Assembly (NCBI GenBank): GCA_022605955.1
Contig: JAKCOZ010000001.1
Location: forward strand, 79,844,520-79,908,519
Reading direction: 5' to 3'
Source of the DNA: Rallus limicola
Taxonomy: Eukaryota; Chordata; Aves; Gruiformes; Rallidae
DNA: 64,000 bases
Program-made: the position numbers and the translations under genes
Shown: piece by piece, positions 38,018 to 51,800 of the stretch
How positions within the stretch are numbered: the stretch's first letter is position 1
Layout of the letters: each line of letters starts with the position of its first letter
Notes under the pieces: generated by a model
The model's input: only the letters and a program-made list of their open reading frames with translations
Told to the model about the DNA's origin: nothing
Databases searched by the model: none

Positions 38018-41000
38018 GGCCATTCCTGTTTTTATAAGACTGGTGAACAATCAGCAAGCCTCAGCTCTCAGAGGTACTCTTTGTGGTATGGTTTCTTTCT
38101 TGAAGTATTTTCCTCATCCAAGTTTGTATAGCACCTCAGCAGGAGGTTTGAGATAGATGAACTGGGATTTAACCTTAACCAAACAATAATTTCTCTCCTT
38201 TGATTTCTACAGTTTAGTCTAGTCTTACTGAGGTGCCAAGAAATAAGGAGCTAAAGGTACAGTGGCGGGAGGGATAGTACATGGATCTTCAGCCGGTGGG
38301 AACAAAACCACAAGAGGCTGTTAGCACAGTGGGAGGCAGGCTCTGCACAGCTCTTCGAAGCGCGGGGCCGGCTCGTACAGGTGCGCGGCCTGTTGCATAT
38401 TCCCATTCCCTTCGCAGTGCTCTCAATGGGCGCCTGTTAGAGGAGACGCTGTGGAGACAGGCGTGTGCACCAGAGCTGGAGTGTTCAAAAAATGGTTTGT
38501 ACACATTTCTAAATCAGGGCTGATTGCTATCAGCAAACATCTGACTGTATCTTCTGCTGCTGCTGCTCCTCTTGAGGAGGAGGCATGGCTCAATACTGCC
38601 AGCCAGAACCATGGGAAAAGAGTTGTTTAGGCCACCAGAACCATACAATTGACTTTTGGTAGTTGTGAAGCTTTTAAATCATACACTTTCACTTGTGGAG
38701 GTGGATTTTTGTGTTGGGAAACTACAACATTTTCTTTTTTTTTTTTTTTCCCCTTCTGTAGTATGAGAGCATTTAAAATTTATTAAAAAGGAAAATAAAG
38801 ACACTATATTTATTTTCAGAGATGTAGAAGGATGTCTTTAAGGAAGAAAACTGGATGATATAAGCAGTATTGTGGACAATATTGACTTACTATGGGACTA
38901 ACTTTATTTCAAATTAAGGGTTTTGAGGGCATTTCCATCGGAAGGAAAAAAAAATAACATGAAATTGCTCAAATGCGGAGAATCCCAATTCCCTGCTATG
39001 TATGACAGTTTTAAATGTCTCTGATTTGTTGCCTGATAGTCTTTGGTGCTGAATGGGCAATTATTTTCTGGTGTGACTAAACTATTGTCTCAAATGAGTT
39101 GGTTGGACACAGCTCTGAGTATTACCATGGAATGAAAGTGTGGAACACATTAAATATCAATATTAATTAATGAGTCTTGGACACATACAGGAAATTGCCT
39201 TAAACCTCCAACCTTCTGAAAATATCTTCAAGTGGGATTACTGACATAAAGGATTTGATCTAATTATCAGTGCTAATTTCCTTTATGATAGTGGTGGCAA
39301 CGCTGTTGTTAAAAAGGCACAGTCAAGATTAGTCACCTACAGCATTAGTGTTAATCCCTTATCTGCATTCATAATATTTTAAAACTAAATCTCTTAAAAA
39401 TTACCATCACTGTTCCTGCTTCACAGTTTATTTGGTGCAGGCAATTAGATGGCTCAGTTTTCTCATCCTGATGTGCTGCATCTGTGGGGTTTATTTCTTG
39501 AAGCTTTCTTCTGAAATTGGCATTATTGGTTACACTTTCCCAGCGTTTTTGTTATTTGAAATGCTGCTGTAAGAGTAGGAGGCAGGTAGATAGATTGAAA
39601 TGATTTAGCAAGATTATCTGTTTTTCCCCCTGGCTTAGCCATTAGAGGTAAGCAAACTCTGTGAAATAAACAAAACCCCAGAAAATGGTGATGAGGGGGC
39701 AGGAGACTAATGAAAAAAAAAAACAAAAACAAACCAAGCAAACCAGCATCTGGAAAGATACAGCACCTTCATCTCCACTATGTGATTTTTTTTTAGGTGT
39801 GTATAACGTAAGCTGTTGTGAGGAGAACTGTATCTCATGAGAAACTGAGCTCAGCACCTGGCACATCTTTGCTGGGACAAAGTGGGGAGGTCTTGTGGAG
39901 ACAATGAGATGTGTAAACTCTCCTAGCACTTTGTGTGGTGTTGGAAAGGAGATGCTTGCGCCATTAGCTTCCTGGGGAGCAGGAACTCCTAGCCTGTCAG
40001 TCATCATGCCTTAACAGGCCAAATTATCTCAGAAGAACAAAGCCCACAGGGCCCTGGATGCTCTGTGCACCCCAGTATCTGCCAAAAGAGTATGTAGTCT
40101 TGAGGAGGCTCCTGAAGGCGCTGACCAACTCAGTTCCCTCACAGCCTTCAGCCTTGGGAACAGGGAAAGCTTGCCTGACAAGCTGCTGCCTCAAGTGCTG
40201 ACACGGAGAAATGTTACCTATCTATGCAGTTCATTATCTGGTACTTGGATCTCAGTGAATGAAGTTGCTGCTGAAGAAATCCTGTAGCCACCAATGTCAT
40301 ATCAGACAGCACAACATGCTATCAGCTCTTAAGTGTCCAACTCATCAACACAAATTGGTTCCTCGGAACAGCAGTCCCATGCAGAGATCAGTTTTCCCTT
40401 GACAAACATTTTCTGTTGTCTTTTTTTTTCCCTCCTCTGTCCTGGTTTTCTTTCTTACATACTTTGAATGTTCAAGTCATCCCTTCTTACACAGATCCTG
40501 AAGTATTTTAATTGGTACACAGACCTCGTCTGGAAATGAATGTCTTTTATTGGTGCTTTGATTTATTTCTAATGCTGCTTTATTGACAACTGTTTCTGGG
40601 TAATGATCCAAACCTCTGCAGTGCTTTTATATAAACACGTGGTGCTTTGATAGGGAATAAGAGGTTGGGAAAGGGCTATGTAGCTGCCAGGCTTGGATTC
40701 AGCAGTTGTGCTGTCAGGTACAGGACCTATCCCCTGCTCCTCAGCAAAAAGCAATTTTTAAAAGTACCGCTTCTTAGAGCGATGTGTCACTGCTGTGCAT
40801 CAAAACAATGGAGCAGTGCAGGGCAACACAGAAGATAAACGTGAGAAAATCAGGCAGCTGCTTCTGTGACAGTGACACCCGCTCACAGTTCTGCAAATTA
40901 GCAAATAGCAGTGATAATAACAGTAATAATAATTTAAAAAAAAAAAGAGCAAAGACAGTGAATCACAAAATACACGTTATCCACTTTCTCTGAAAACTGC

Positions 41001-42519
41001 TAATCGTCTGTACCTTTCTTGATGCTCTGCGGCAGATTTCATAAGAGTAATAAACCTTCTGTAATGTGGCATCTCTCCCCTGTAAAGCGTCAATCTTAGC
41101 AATATTACTGTAGGTAGGGATCTTGATGTAGAATGTATTAATGAGTCTTTTTACGTATAAGAAGAGGGGAGGGAGAAATACTGGAAGTTTCTTCCGGGGA
41201 TGCGGTTGCTATGTGCAGTAGAACAGAGCGTGGGCTGTGGGAAATGATGGAGGTGCATGCATGTGGTTATCCTCGGCAACTTGGAGAAAGAATTAATGTT
41301 AGAGGAGCAATTGGAAATGTTTGTGGCTGCATGCATATACATACACAAGCACTTAGTGCTCACAAGCTCATGTATGTGTATACAAGCACGTATCTGTACC
41401 TGTGTCACTGTGGTGAGAGCCTCAGAAGGATGAGGAAGGAGGCCTGTGCAGTTTACTCCCTTGGTTTTATAGATCCAGAAAGCTGGGCATGACTAGTTCT
41501 TGGGTCATCTATCAATTATCACCTGTGCAGATGAAGAGGATTGTGGCCTTTTGAGTCCATGCTGAACACAATATCTACTGAGAAATACTGCCAGCTGATC
41601 TAGGATCCCTACGTACCAACAAGTGAGAGAAGAGTGCTCCTAGCTATCGTGAGGAAAGTATGAAGGGTTTGTCTGGGATTCCCACACGTACCCCTCTCCC
41701 ACTGCAGCCCTCACCCACCCCCAGAGGCCCCAGAACGAAATAAATCTCATACCTGTCTCTAAAAAAATTCACTGTGTGTAAAAGAAACCTCTAGCAATCT
41801 ACCTATGTTTTGAAAACTTCACAGGGATAAAGGATTAGAGAGCTACTACTTTTTTTATTTATTTAGTCTTTTAAATGAAAGCACAGTTCTTCAGGAGATG
41901 CTTGGCACCTTCTTTAAAAATCTGACACACTCTTCTGATGTTTCTAACTCATTGACTCACTTCTCAAGTTTTCCTTTTTGCCTTTTCAAAATCAGTCCTG
42001 TACTGCTGGAACTCACCAGGTCCTTTCAAATAAACTGCATTTGAAGTTTCTAAGACAAGCTGCTTTTGTGTGATAGGGTGTTGCTAAGAATCACTGAAAG
42101 CATTTTCCAATTGTTATACATCAGCTATATTTTGCCGAGTCCCATATTTCAAAAATGGCTTGTCTAAATCTCCCTGCAAAACGCTCTCTGTGGAGCAGGA
42201 AAAGAGTTCTTTCTAGCTGCAGGCAGCATAAGCTTCTGAGCTGGAAACTGCCTTGCCTGAGAAGTGGTATGAAGGAGCGGCCAAGCCTCCTTTAGCACAA
42301 ACATGGCTGAGACTGCCATATTTTTTTTCCAAGATAAGGGTAGGCCCGGTTCCTTGCTCCCTGAATAGTACCAGTCATAGCCTTGTTCTGAGAGGGGCTG
42401 TAAATACCTTACTCAGGGAAGGCTTTTCTGGAAGGGTCAGGGGTGTCGTGGCGTTTACCTGAGAAGTAAATGGGGAAGGGTGTGGAGATTGGGGATCAGC
42501 AACACAAAAGGTGAAGACA
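38018..42519. other. No gene seen
   Basis: If the site at 38,012 acts as a recursive splice site, the bases just downstream would form the recursive-splice exon; stops appear early in this sequence. A small CpG cluster lies at 38356-38395. T15 lies at 38735-38749. The rest shows no gene or repeat I can name. Confidence 0.5.
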
Positions 42520-42700
42520 ATTATTGAGTAAAATCACACAGATTATGCACATTTGTTACTGCAAACACGGCAAGCTAAAAAACTGCTAATTGGTTATGCA
42601 CACTGTTCACACCAAGCTGATTGGTTAGTAATTATAATGGGTCCTGATAAGCATATCTTATAGCTAAACATTGTTGGTTTACCTTTGATGTCTGCACACC
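42520..42700. other. Block with duplicated motifs and CCAAT boxes, possibly LTR-derived
   Basis: TTATGCACA occurs at 42543-42551 and again at 42594-42602. Each copy is followed by a related segment ending in CAAGCT (42571-42576 and 42613-42618), so an imperfect duplication of about 42-51 bases is present. Each copy leads into an inverted CCAAT word (ATTGGTTA) before TAATTATAATGGG. Duplicated upstream elements with CCAAT boxes are usual in the U3 part of bird endogenous retrovirus LTRs. No TATA box, polyadenylation signal, TG..CA ends or target duplication could be fixed, so the LTR reading is weak. A duplicated enhancer is an equal alternative. Confidence 0.25.
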
Positions 42701-44406
42701 TGCTGTGTCAACCATTTATTATGGATGGATCACGGCATGTTCACTTACTCCCAAATACCTTCCCACAACTCTTCTTGGTTTAGGGCAGTCTGTATGTCTG
42801 TCTTCAAGGCCACTCTGTTTTAAGAATGTGATTACCAAAAACCTCTCAGCATTAGTAACTTTCCTGTCTCACGGGAACGCCGAGGGTATTGTCAAGGCCT
42901 ATGTCTTCTGTGAGGAGAGTCAGGACGCTGGCAGGCCCACTGCCTTCCCTGACAGAAGGGGATGCTGTACACCAGTTGCATCTGTTGCATCCTCAGACCT
43001 AAGGAGGCTGAAGCCCTGGCTCCCTGCAGAGATTCATTTCATGTGCTGTACGCTGTGCACAGAGGTGCTGTCAGGAGGATTAGTTGTTTGTCTGTCCACC
43101 TGCCTGCGCTGTTGTTTTCTTCGGCTTGAAAACCTTCTGTTTCTGACCTAGCTGGCTTGCCAGCAAACCTCTGGCTAGCTGATGTTTAGCTGAGCAACAT
43201 GGGCAGCATGGGAGCCTGCCGTGGATTGTCTGTAAATCAGTTTGTGCTGTGCAGCAAGGCTCTGGCTTAATGATGAGTCAGAAGAAAAATGTTATTAATA
43301 TTTAATGTGCAAGCCGAATGTCTGGCATGCTGTTATTAGTTACACATCATGAGGGGTGCAGTATCGGCTACCAGTCAATGCAGGTCGCTTCCTCCAGTGT
43401 TCTCATTCTGCAGACTTAATTCGTACTGTATTTTTCCATTCACTGAGACAAATACCTGCTCCATTTAAAGGAGCTTTGTCAAAATCTTCTAGCTAAATCT
43501 TTAAATTGGTGTGCCTGGTGTTCGAGACCTTCCTGTGAGACATTTGATTACTTTTCAGAGCGGTAGGGTGCCACCCTCTTTTGAAGGGGTTCTGTGCTGC
43601 ACCTCAGCTGTGCAACTTCATGGGAGAAAGTAATTTGGGGTTGAGCCATAGGGACTAAGGAGATACAAGCTCTTTGCTTGCCTGAATCTGTTCTTCTTGA
43701 ACTACCTACTGCTTGGCCATGCTTCAAGTGCAACTTTCAGGGCTGTATCACTTAACCAGCAACAGAGCATTGATGATGAAAACCACTGCATAACCCAGAT
43801 TCCTGGCAGCAGCAAATGCTACACCGCTGCTGGGTTGTGCTAGCAACCTGCAGCATTCGCAGCCCCATCCTGTGCCGTAGCTATGGAGACCCAGGGGAGA
43901 CACAGTTGTTTCTCATTTGTGACCTCCTCCTCAAGCATTTTGATCCACTGACTTCCCAAGGCAGAGGATGCATGGTTCTGTTTTTGGGGTTTCCAAATGC
44001 TGCTCAGTGGGTGAGGAAGGGTGGCTGCCCCGACATAGTTTTCTTGTTCTGTAACAGCCTGTGAAGCAACTCTCCTCTGTGGTAGGATGAGGTTTTATCC
44101 ATGAGTATAACCAACGTCCTCAGGGGTGAGAACAGTAGTCTAGGCCAGTATTTGGTCTGAAACCAGTGCAAAAAATAGATGCCTTTTCAGAAAATTATCT
44201 GGCCAATTTCTGCAGTCTGTTTCCCCTGTATTCCCCCAGTATACACAGTCATTGGACCGGGAGCATTAAGAGACGCATCCCTGCCTAATTTGCTTTCGTA
44301 GCTCTCTATTACCTTGTTGTCCATGAATTTGTCCTGTTGTTTAAGCTGCTGATACAGTATGCCCCACGACCTCCTATGACAGCAGATTCACCACTTGCTT
44401 TGTGGG

Positions 44407-44445
44407 AAAAAAAAGAGAAAGAGAAAGAGAAAGAGAAAGGAAAAG
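44407..44445 (+). repeat. (AAAGAG)n-type purine microsatellite
   Basis: Run of eight A followed by four units of AGAGAA/GAGAAA and then GGAAAAG. Purely purine on the + strand. Confidence 0.85.
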
Positions 44446-45839
44446 CAGCCATTGTATTGCTGGAAAATGACACATGGTTTACAAGTGAATGACTTTTCTC
44501 TTCTTGGTTATTTAATACTGCTTGGGAGCATTTGCAGCCACAGGGGTGAATTGGCTTCTTATGAAGGGAGCGACCCTCAGACTTAGAGAGGTACCTTCTG
44601 ATTTCATGGTGTTTTCATGCAAGGGCCTGTCCTTGCTTTCTGCGGTCTTACCCCTGGTTCCCAGCAGCACAACTTAGGTTAGATACAGAGCTCATGGGCT
44701 TCTCCGTCATTCATTCTTCTTGCACTAAATTGACCAACTCTTGAAGTCCTACTTCCTTGGAACCAGCACCAATAAGAAGATGAAATGAAGCAAAACAATT
44801 GTATTTATAAAGCGTGTCTCACGGCGTTTGGGGAGAGGCATGTACAGTTCTCTTTTACTCTGTTCTATTTACAACATATACCCAGCTCCTGTTCATCTTG
44901 GAAAAAATGATGACAAGAAAAGCAACAAAGCCGTACACAGGTAATAACATTTTGGAGTGGCTGCTGAAAAAAATAATGTATGGCCCCCAGCAGAAACAGT
45001 TGCTGTTCTGTCTGAATATTAACCCATTCCCTTCCAAACACCTATATTTTCTCATCCCCAGGTATTCCCACTTTTATGGCAGAGTCCATCTTCAAGGCAC
45101 TTCACTGGCACAATCTCTTATTTATCAAATTGGGGTCAAACTTGCCGTAGGACTCCTTGCTCAGCCACAGTGCTCGTCTGCACTTCACATGGGAAAATAA
45201 AAGTTACCTTTGAAATGAAGACTATGAGAGTGAGTTATTCGACCTGAATAGTCTTGTTTTAAGACTACTCAGTCTCTGCTTAACCATCCTATTCTGACCA
45301 CGTATTACATTAATAACAGATTAAAAGTTCACCTCCATGGTGTTGTACTTTTGTTATTTCTAAATTTTAGTGAGCACACTGGAAGTACATCAAAGATTAT
45401 AGATGTCTATACATAGCCATTTTTCCCTGTAAAAAAATAAACAAAAGCAATTTTGGTGCAGTAGACCAAAACCAGCCCAATAAAATCATTGTGTGAGATA
45501 GCAGGGAGAGGATAGATAGGCATGGAGCATGTTTTGAATTAATTTATTAATACTATCATTAATATTCCTACATATCACCTAGTTTTGTAAAGTTCCAGTG
45601 ACATAATCTTTCAGACTGTGACATAGTGCCCACCCGTGTCAGTGGTAGCTGTCAGCAGATTACCTATTTTAAAAAAGGTTCAAAAATGCAGTAACTCTTC
45701 TCTCAGTTGAATAAAAGTTAAATGTTCTTTTGCATTGGAATTAAGGTCATGGCAGTTAAAGATCCTGGAGCGTTTTTACCCGCTTCAGAGCACGTGTCCC
45801 ATGAAAGAGGCGAAATTCCACTTTGGAATAATTGCATTT

Positions 45840-45875
45840 ATTTTTTCTTTTTTTCTTTTTCTTTTTTTTTTTCTT
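45840..45875 (+). repeat. T-rich pyrimidine tract
   Basis: Low-complexity (TTTTTC)n-like run of about 36 bases, almost purely T with scattered C. Confidence 0.8.
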
Positions 45876-48800
45876 CATTCCATACCCCCTATGGAAGCCC
45901 CTGTCCTTCCTACCCCCCCACAAAGTTGCTGCATTTCAGTAGATGAAGTGTGTGGAGTTTGCAAAACATTCAGGGATTTCTTAGGAAGAAGTATAAATAC
46001 TCTCTCTAATATTGGTGCTAATAACTTGTGTGCATATTTTTTTTAAATTGCAATCAGAGTATAAAGATTTTGCTGTGAATTGTAAAATTAGCCAAAGCTG
46101 CCTGGCATGTCGCTGCTGCACTTTTTCTCTTCCACATGACATATTCTTAACTAAGTCAATCATTTACATGGGCTTTAAATTTAATTTAAATGTAATGAAT
46201 TTAAATTGGGCTTTGCTCTATTTCAAGGTTGTTGGGTTACTTTTCTGTAAGTTAACATTCAGCATGAGAGATTCAACTTCTGGATTTCAATTGCACTCTC
46301 TCACTCTCAAACATCCTCCTCCTTTCCCTCTCTGCTCCCCTTCCCAAATCAAAGCCAGCCACACTGCCTTTAGGACTCGTGGCCCCATGGAGAGGGCGTG
46401 GGCAGGAAAAAAGGGGGCAGTACAGCTTTGTGATAGGAGTGTGAGGGTTACTGGTTGGAGCTAGCAACAGAAAAGCACTACAAGGAAATCAGATCCATTT
46501 TCAGAAGGAACCGTGCAATTCTTCCTGCACATTAGCGCCTATCTCGGTAATCATTCTTTTCCTCGATCAGGAGCCCTCTTAATCCTCTACCCTATCGCCC
46601 TCCTCCATCAAATCTCCAATACTTCTGAAACAAATCAAATCACGAATTAACCTTTCAACCATGAAACATCCCCTTGCTATGGTACATGTGTCCCCTAGTA
46701 ATCGCTCTGCTGCAAAAGCGTGAAGCAAAGAACCCACTGGTAGTGGCATTGAACTTGTCTGTTTTCTACGTTTGCCCTCACGTGCCTTGTAAAGACACTT
46801 AAAGCCATTTCAACAGTCATCCCGTGATCCCTTCTCCCAGACTTAAGGTCGGGAACATACGGGTCTCTGATGGACCCAACCTGGAGGAGGCTCTGTAAAG
46901 CTCTGAGTTGTCTTCCCAAGCATGACAGGCACCTACTCTGTTGATAGGTAACCATGCATCTTTGCTGATCATTGGTGTGCTGCTGCTGGTAGATTCAGGA
47001 AAGCATTTCTTCATCGTATTTAAATAAGTGGTAGTGTGAGTAGTGCTCGCTCAAAAGAGAAGTGTCATGATGTGCAATGTGGGGAGAGGAATTCTGGGCA
47101 AAGTGAGGAGACTTGAATTTTAAATAACTTGAGAGATAAGAGAGAGGTGGATTTTCATACCTTTCTTTACCTTTTGGACTGTGCCTCCAGAGCCTGATCC
47201 CAGCACTGTGCTTGCAGAAGTGGAGCATGTAAACAATAGGCCTTGGGTATTCTGCCTGCAACTGTAGTGTCTTGTTGTTTTCTTGGTCATATCTGACCCA
47301 TTCCAGGTTCCTAATCAAACTCATTCCCACACCTGTCTGTGTTCCTGAAGGTACCATTTAGCCTTATTGATACCTGGCAGGGACATAAATGTTCAGAGGG
47401 TATTCTCAGATTAGAGCTTCTGATTGAACCATTGCTGCTCTGAGTTGCACCTTTGTGCACTAATGTGATACTGAAACAAACGAAAGATCTGTTGCATTCA
47501 GTACCTCAGCAAGAGCCAAAATACCTTTCTAATACCAAAGGCGGCAAAAGAAGTCCAGGAGACCAAGGTGTATCCAAACCAGGGTCTACTACCCACTGGC
47601 AATGTAGGTTGGAAAGTCCTCCGTGCAGTGATGAGGAAAGGATATCCCTGTTGCACTTCACAGTGCCCCCTTTGTGGATTTCTCTCTGGTTCCTTTTCTC
47701 CCATATCAATTTAATGTTCTGTTACCTTGTGTTCTGCTAATTGGAGCTGGCATTAATTGATACCATTCTGTTTTCTCTCATCTGAATGTCATCTTCACCC
47801 TGAAATAAGGTCAGTGGACCTGTAAATACTGCGGCGTGCCACGTCTCCTTTTGTCTTTGGGTAAGAACCGGGGTGCTGCTGCCGCAGGGCTTAGTGCTAG
47901 CTCTGCCAGGGTGGCTGCAGGCTCACCGCGGGTTAACAGAATGCTGGTTGCAAAGCACAGAAAAAATATTGTGGTTCAATAGTAATGAAGTAACAATGTA
48001 CTAACATAGCAAAAAATGGAGTGAGAATTATAGCATAGCTGATTCATCACTGTGTTATTCTACTTAAACCAGTAGTGAATCAGAGGCAGCAACTTGGGAG
48101 AGGTTGATAGAGTCGTTATGAAGTTTAGAGCCATTTACCAGTATACGCTCAAATTCATTTTGCTTCCTTACAGCCATGATAACCTTACACATTCAGGGAA
48201 AGCAACTGGGCTTTTTTTAGTTTTGTTTGGGGTCTGTATATTTTTTTCTTTTGCCTCTTGAAGGACGAATCTGTGGCTGAGGTTTCTGTGTGCTCCTTCC
48301 ATACAAAAACTTCTTTAGAGAAATATTAGTAACAGGAGCATAAGTGTAAAACCTGTATCAGGTTGTAGTGCCATGGGGGATGTATGGTAACTTTTAAAAG
48401 CAGTTTATCAGTTCCGTGCACTTGTACATCCAGCAAGCCTTCCTACTCAGTGTCATTCTTGCCATATAATTAGACATACTTAGAGTCTTCTTGATCTAAT
48501 ATTTCTGAGAGTTAGGTAAATAATTTATAGGGTACTCTTCACAAATGGATACAATGTGAATTCAGAACTAATCCACTCCTCTGGAGGTACATAAAATTAT
48601 CAAGCTTATACAAGAGCAAGCTAATTAGCAAGCAATCATCATCAACAACAGCTGTTCTTAGCTCACTGAAGGGCGGAGGCTTCCCTTGCATGGTCCACTC
48701 ATCCGTTTCCTCTCCCTAGCTTTCCATGAGACAAGCATCTCCAGAGCTACTCCTGTGCAACCATTCCTGCCAGTCACTCTCAGCTCAGCGTTCCTGCTAT

Positions 48801-51800
48801 CCAAACAGGGAGTTCACTTCTGCAGCAAGATACTGACAGTTTGCCGAGGGTGGGTATGGCTGGGGAATGGCGGAAGGAAGGATGGGTGAAGTGCCCAGCA
48901 TGTGTTTTACCTCACCGTTCCAAAAATGATGAGTGCAGACTCATGTTGACTGCAGTGCTTTTTTATGCTAATATCAACTGTAGTATCTCAGATGGCATGA
49001 AAGCTTACAGCAAATGCACAGCAGAAGAAGGAATTATTTCTACAGCAGTAATGTTAAAAAGTAGCGGCTGAAACCACTTCAGTCAGTCCTCTCAGAGACC
49101 TCACCTTTGTCCCTTTTAACCCCATTAGATAAGTGGTGTGTGGCCTGTTGGGTGGAGGATGGTGTAACCCTACAACATGAAGCACGTGTGAACTCAGCAG
49201 GTACTTGTACACGCAGTACAAATATTCCTGTACTCCCATCACATCCCATCATGGAAAGCCAAGCTAGATGTTCTTTGTTGAAACCAGTATTGCCTGCTTA
49301 TTTAGTGTTTCTGCCTCACTGCCCACTGAAGTGTTTTCTACTAGCAGAGTCTTTCTGTTGTGCAGATGAGATGGAGAAATAGGAATCATCTGTGGAAAGT
49401 CTGTGGAGAGAGAGACAGTAAGAATCAATGAAGGGGTTTTCAGGGTCATTGAACACCAGCTCCCTCATATCCCCCCAGTAAATGGAAGAGCTTTGCCAAA
49501 GAGCAGTGAAACTCTGTGTGATGAGGATATGACATGTTTGCAACAAGGTTGGAGGCACATGCTCCTGGAAACAGCCTTTATCCTCAGGAATGAATAACTG
49601 AAAGGTTCTTAGAAGAGAACTGCAAACTTTGTATTGTCTTCCATTTGTTTTCTACTTTATTTGACAGTCTCACCAGAGCAAGCTTCGGCCAACAAAGATC
49701 TGACCCTGGAGAAGGGCAGACTCCCACAGAAAACTGAGATCTGTCTGTAGCCATCCCCATTTCTTATGTCTCTCCTCTCACTGACACACAACACAAGAAA
49801 GCTGAGGGGCAGGGAGAAGCTGACCATTGGTAGAGATGCTTTGAGAGACCTTGTGGAAGGTAGACTTCTCCTTAGAAGCTGGTGTTATGTCTGTCACACT
49901 CATGTTTGATCTTTCCCAGCAATATGTGACTGCCTAGCAAAGGACTGATGCTGGAAGTGGATGGAGATGCCTGTGAAGGTAGTAGGCTCCTGACAATATG
50001 GAGAAGCCGGTCAATAAATCGCAATGGAGGTAAAACACAGAGCAGGGTTCCTGGCCTCCTCCTGCCTTCCACCTGCTGAGGAGGAGGCAGAAGCTCTGTG
50101 GGGCAGTCCTGGATTCAGCTTTCCTCTGTAGTACCTGACAGCTTCCCTCTGTAGCACTCTTCTTTGGAGAAGACAGAGAGGTGTTATGCCATATTCATTC
50201 TTGTTTTCATACTTCACACAGTGGCCTGCTGGTACAGAGCCAGCCAGTCCACCACAGGACTGGGGATAGGAGATTCAGCTCTCCCACAGACCCATGGAAT
50301 GTGAAAGAGGAGACTGGCTTTGGGGAGAGGAAATATGGGTGTCAGAAGAGGAATTCAGGGTTGGCAAAGCCTGTGACAGCTTTATAGATTAAACCGCTGC
50401 CAGATGTTAATTGTTTTCTGTGTAGTTTTCAATTGATCTGTAATTTGACTGTAGATTCCAGGCTTTTATAATAAATTGTGTACAAAGCTAGCCACTTAAG
50501 GAGATAATAAAGACTCAAAGGCAGGCAGAGACATAAATTTGGACTTATCCAAGAGTAAGAGATGAGTTAGGGATTCTTTGGCAGAGCTTTTTTTCTTCTC
50601 CTTCCTCCTTATGTTGTGTAGAAGAGCATGAGGAAACAAGAGCTTCTGTGCTCTGCAGACAGAGGGAAGTAGAAGATCAAATCCCAGCCATGCTGCAGAC
50701 ACATTGCTTTGGGTGGGTGAGGCTGCAGTGTCCATTTAACATGGCAAATTAAAATTCCCATTTGGTCTGATGGTGCAGGAGCCTTTTTCACAGATCTGTC
50801 TTTCTCCAATGCCTTTGTTCATTTATGCACATACACACACACTGGTGTGTCTGTCCATCTACTTTTTTGGCTTCTCCTTGCCACAGCTGTTGCCTTCACT
50901 TGCCATGGTAGAAGCCTGCTCGATTATAATAGCCTGCAGACTTTGGCTCCAGCATGGTCTCTGGCAGTTAATCTCGGGGGGGTTTAGCCTGTCTCTGTAC
51001 AAATGCTTCTGTCGTCTTCTGGGGCAGCTCCTGGAAAATAAATGTCAAGTCCCCTGTGATAAAAATAAGGATGGTGGGGTCACTTCAGGTCTTCTGCTCC
51101 TACTGTCCCTTAGAATGGGGCACAGAGGTTTGGTTCCAAAGACTTAATAGTGACAGTGGATGTACAATCATGAATTTCAGGATGCAATGTACACTGCATG
51201 GTGTGCATAGTACACATTAGCCTCAGCAGAATGGAAGAGTTTTCTCCTTGAAAATACTTTTTTCCCTACCAAAATGTTCTGAGAAAGTCGGTGGCTTCTG
51301 TTTACATTCTTGCAGTATATACCCACGCACATGTGGGTATTACATAGTGATGCAAGTGGTGTCAAGGGTGTGCATTAGAACCATGTGATGTAATAAGTTG
51401 CATAAATCTTACTCAAGAGAATACTGAACAGGAGTCATGGTGAGTCCACTGCGAGCTCAGCTCCACTCCTGGACTCACCGCTGACATGAAAGTCTGAGCA
51501 TCAAGTTAGAGGGAAATGGTATTGTTCTGATGTCTTCAGCAAAGTTAAACTGATTTGCATCACCTGATTGCACGGCCCTTTCCCGTCGGCTTTGTGAAGG
51601 CTGACAGTGCGATAATATAATTTGCAAGATGCTGAGAACAGGCACTGTGCTGTTGGACAGTTCAGAGGACTCTGTAGGAGTCCGGAGCCCCTGCTGTCCT
51701 GAAATGCTGGAAAGAAAGAGCATCTGCTTCTTCTTATCCTTCCCATACTGGAGCAACTTTGTGCAGCGAGCAGCTGAGGACAGACATGTTCTGTCCATGC

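Noticed and set aside
42445..42480. Ratchet-like site on the minus strand (TTCTCAG|GTAAAC)
   Set aside because: Short, interrupted pyrimidine tract and a donor without G at +5; much weaker than the + strand site at 38,012.
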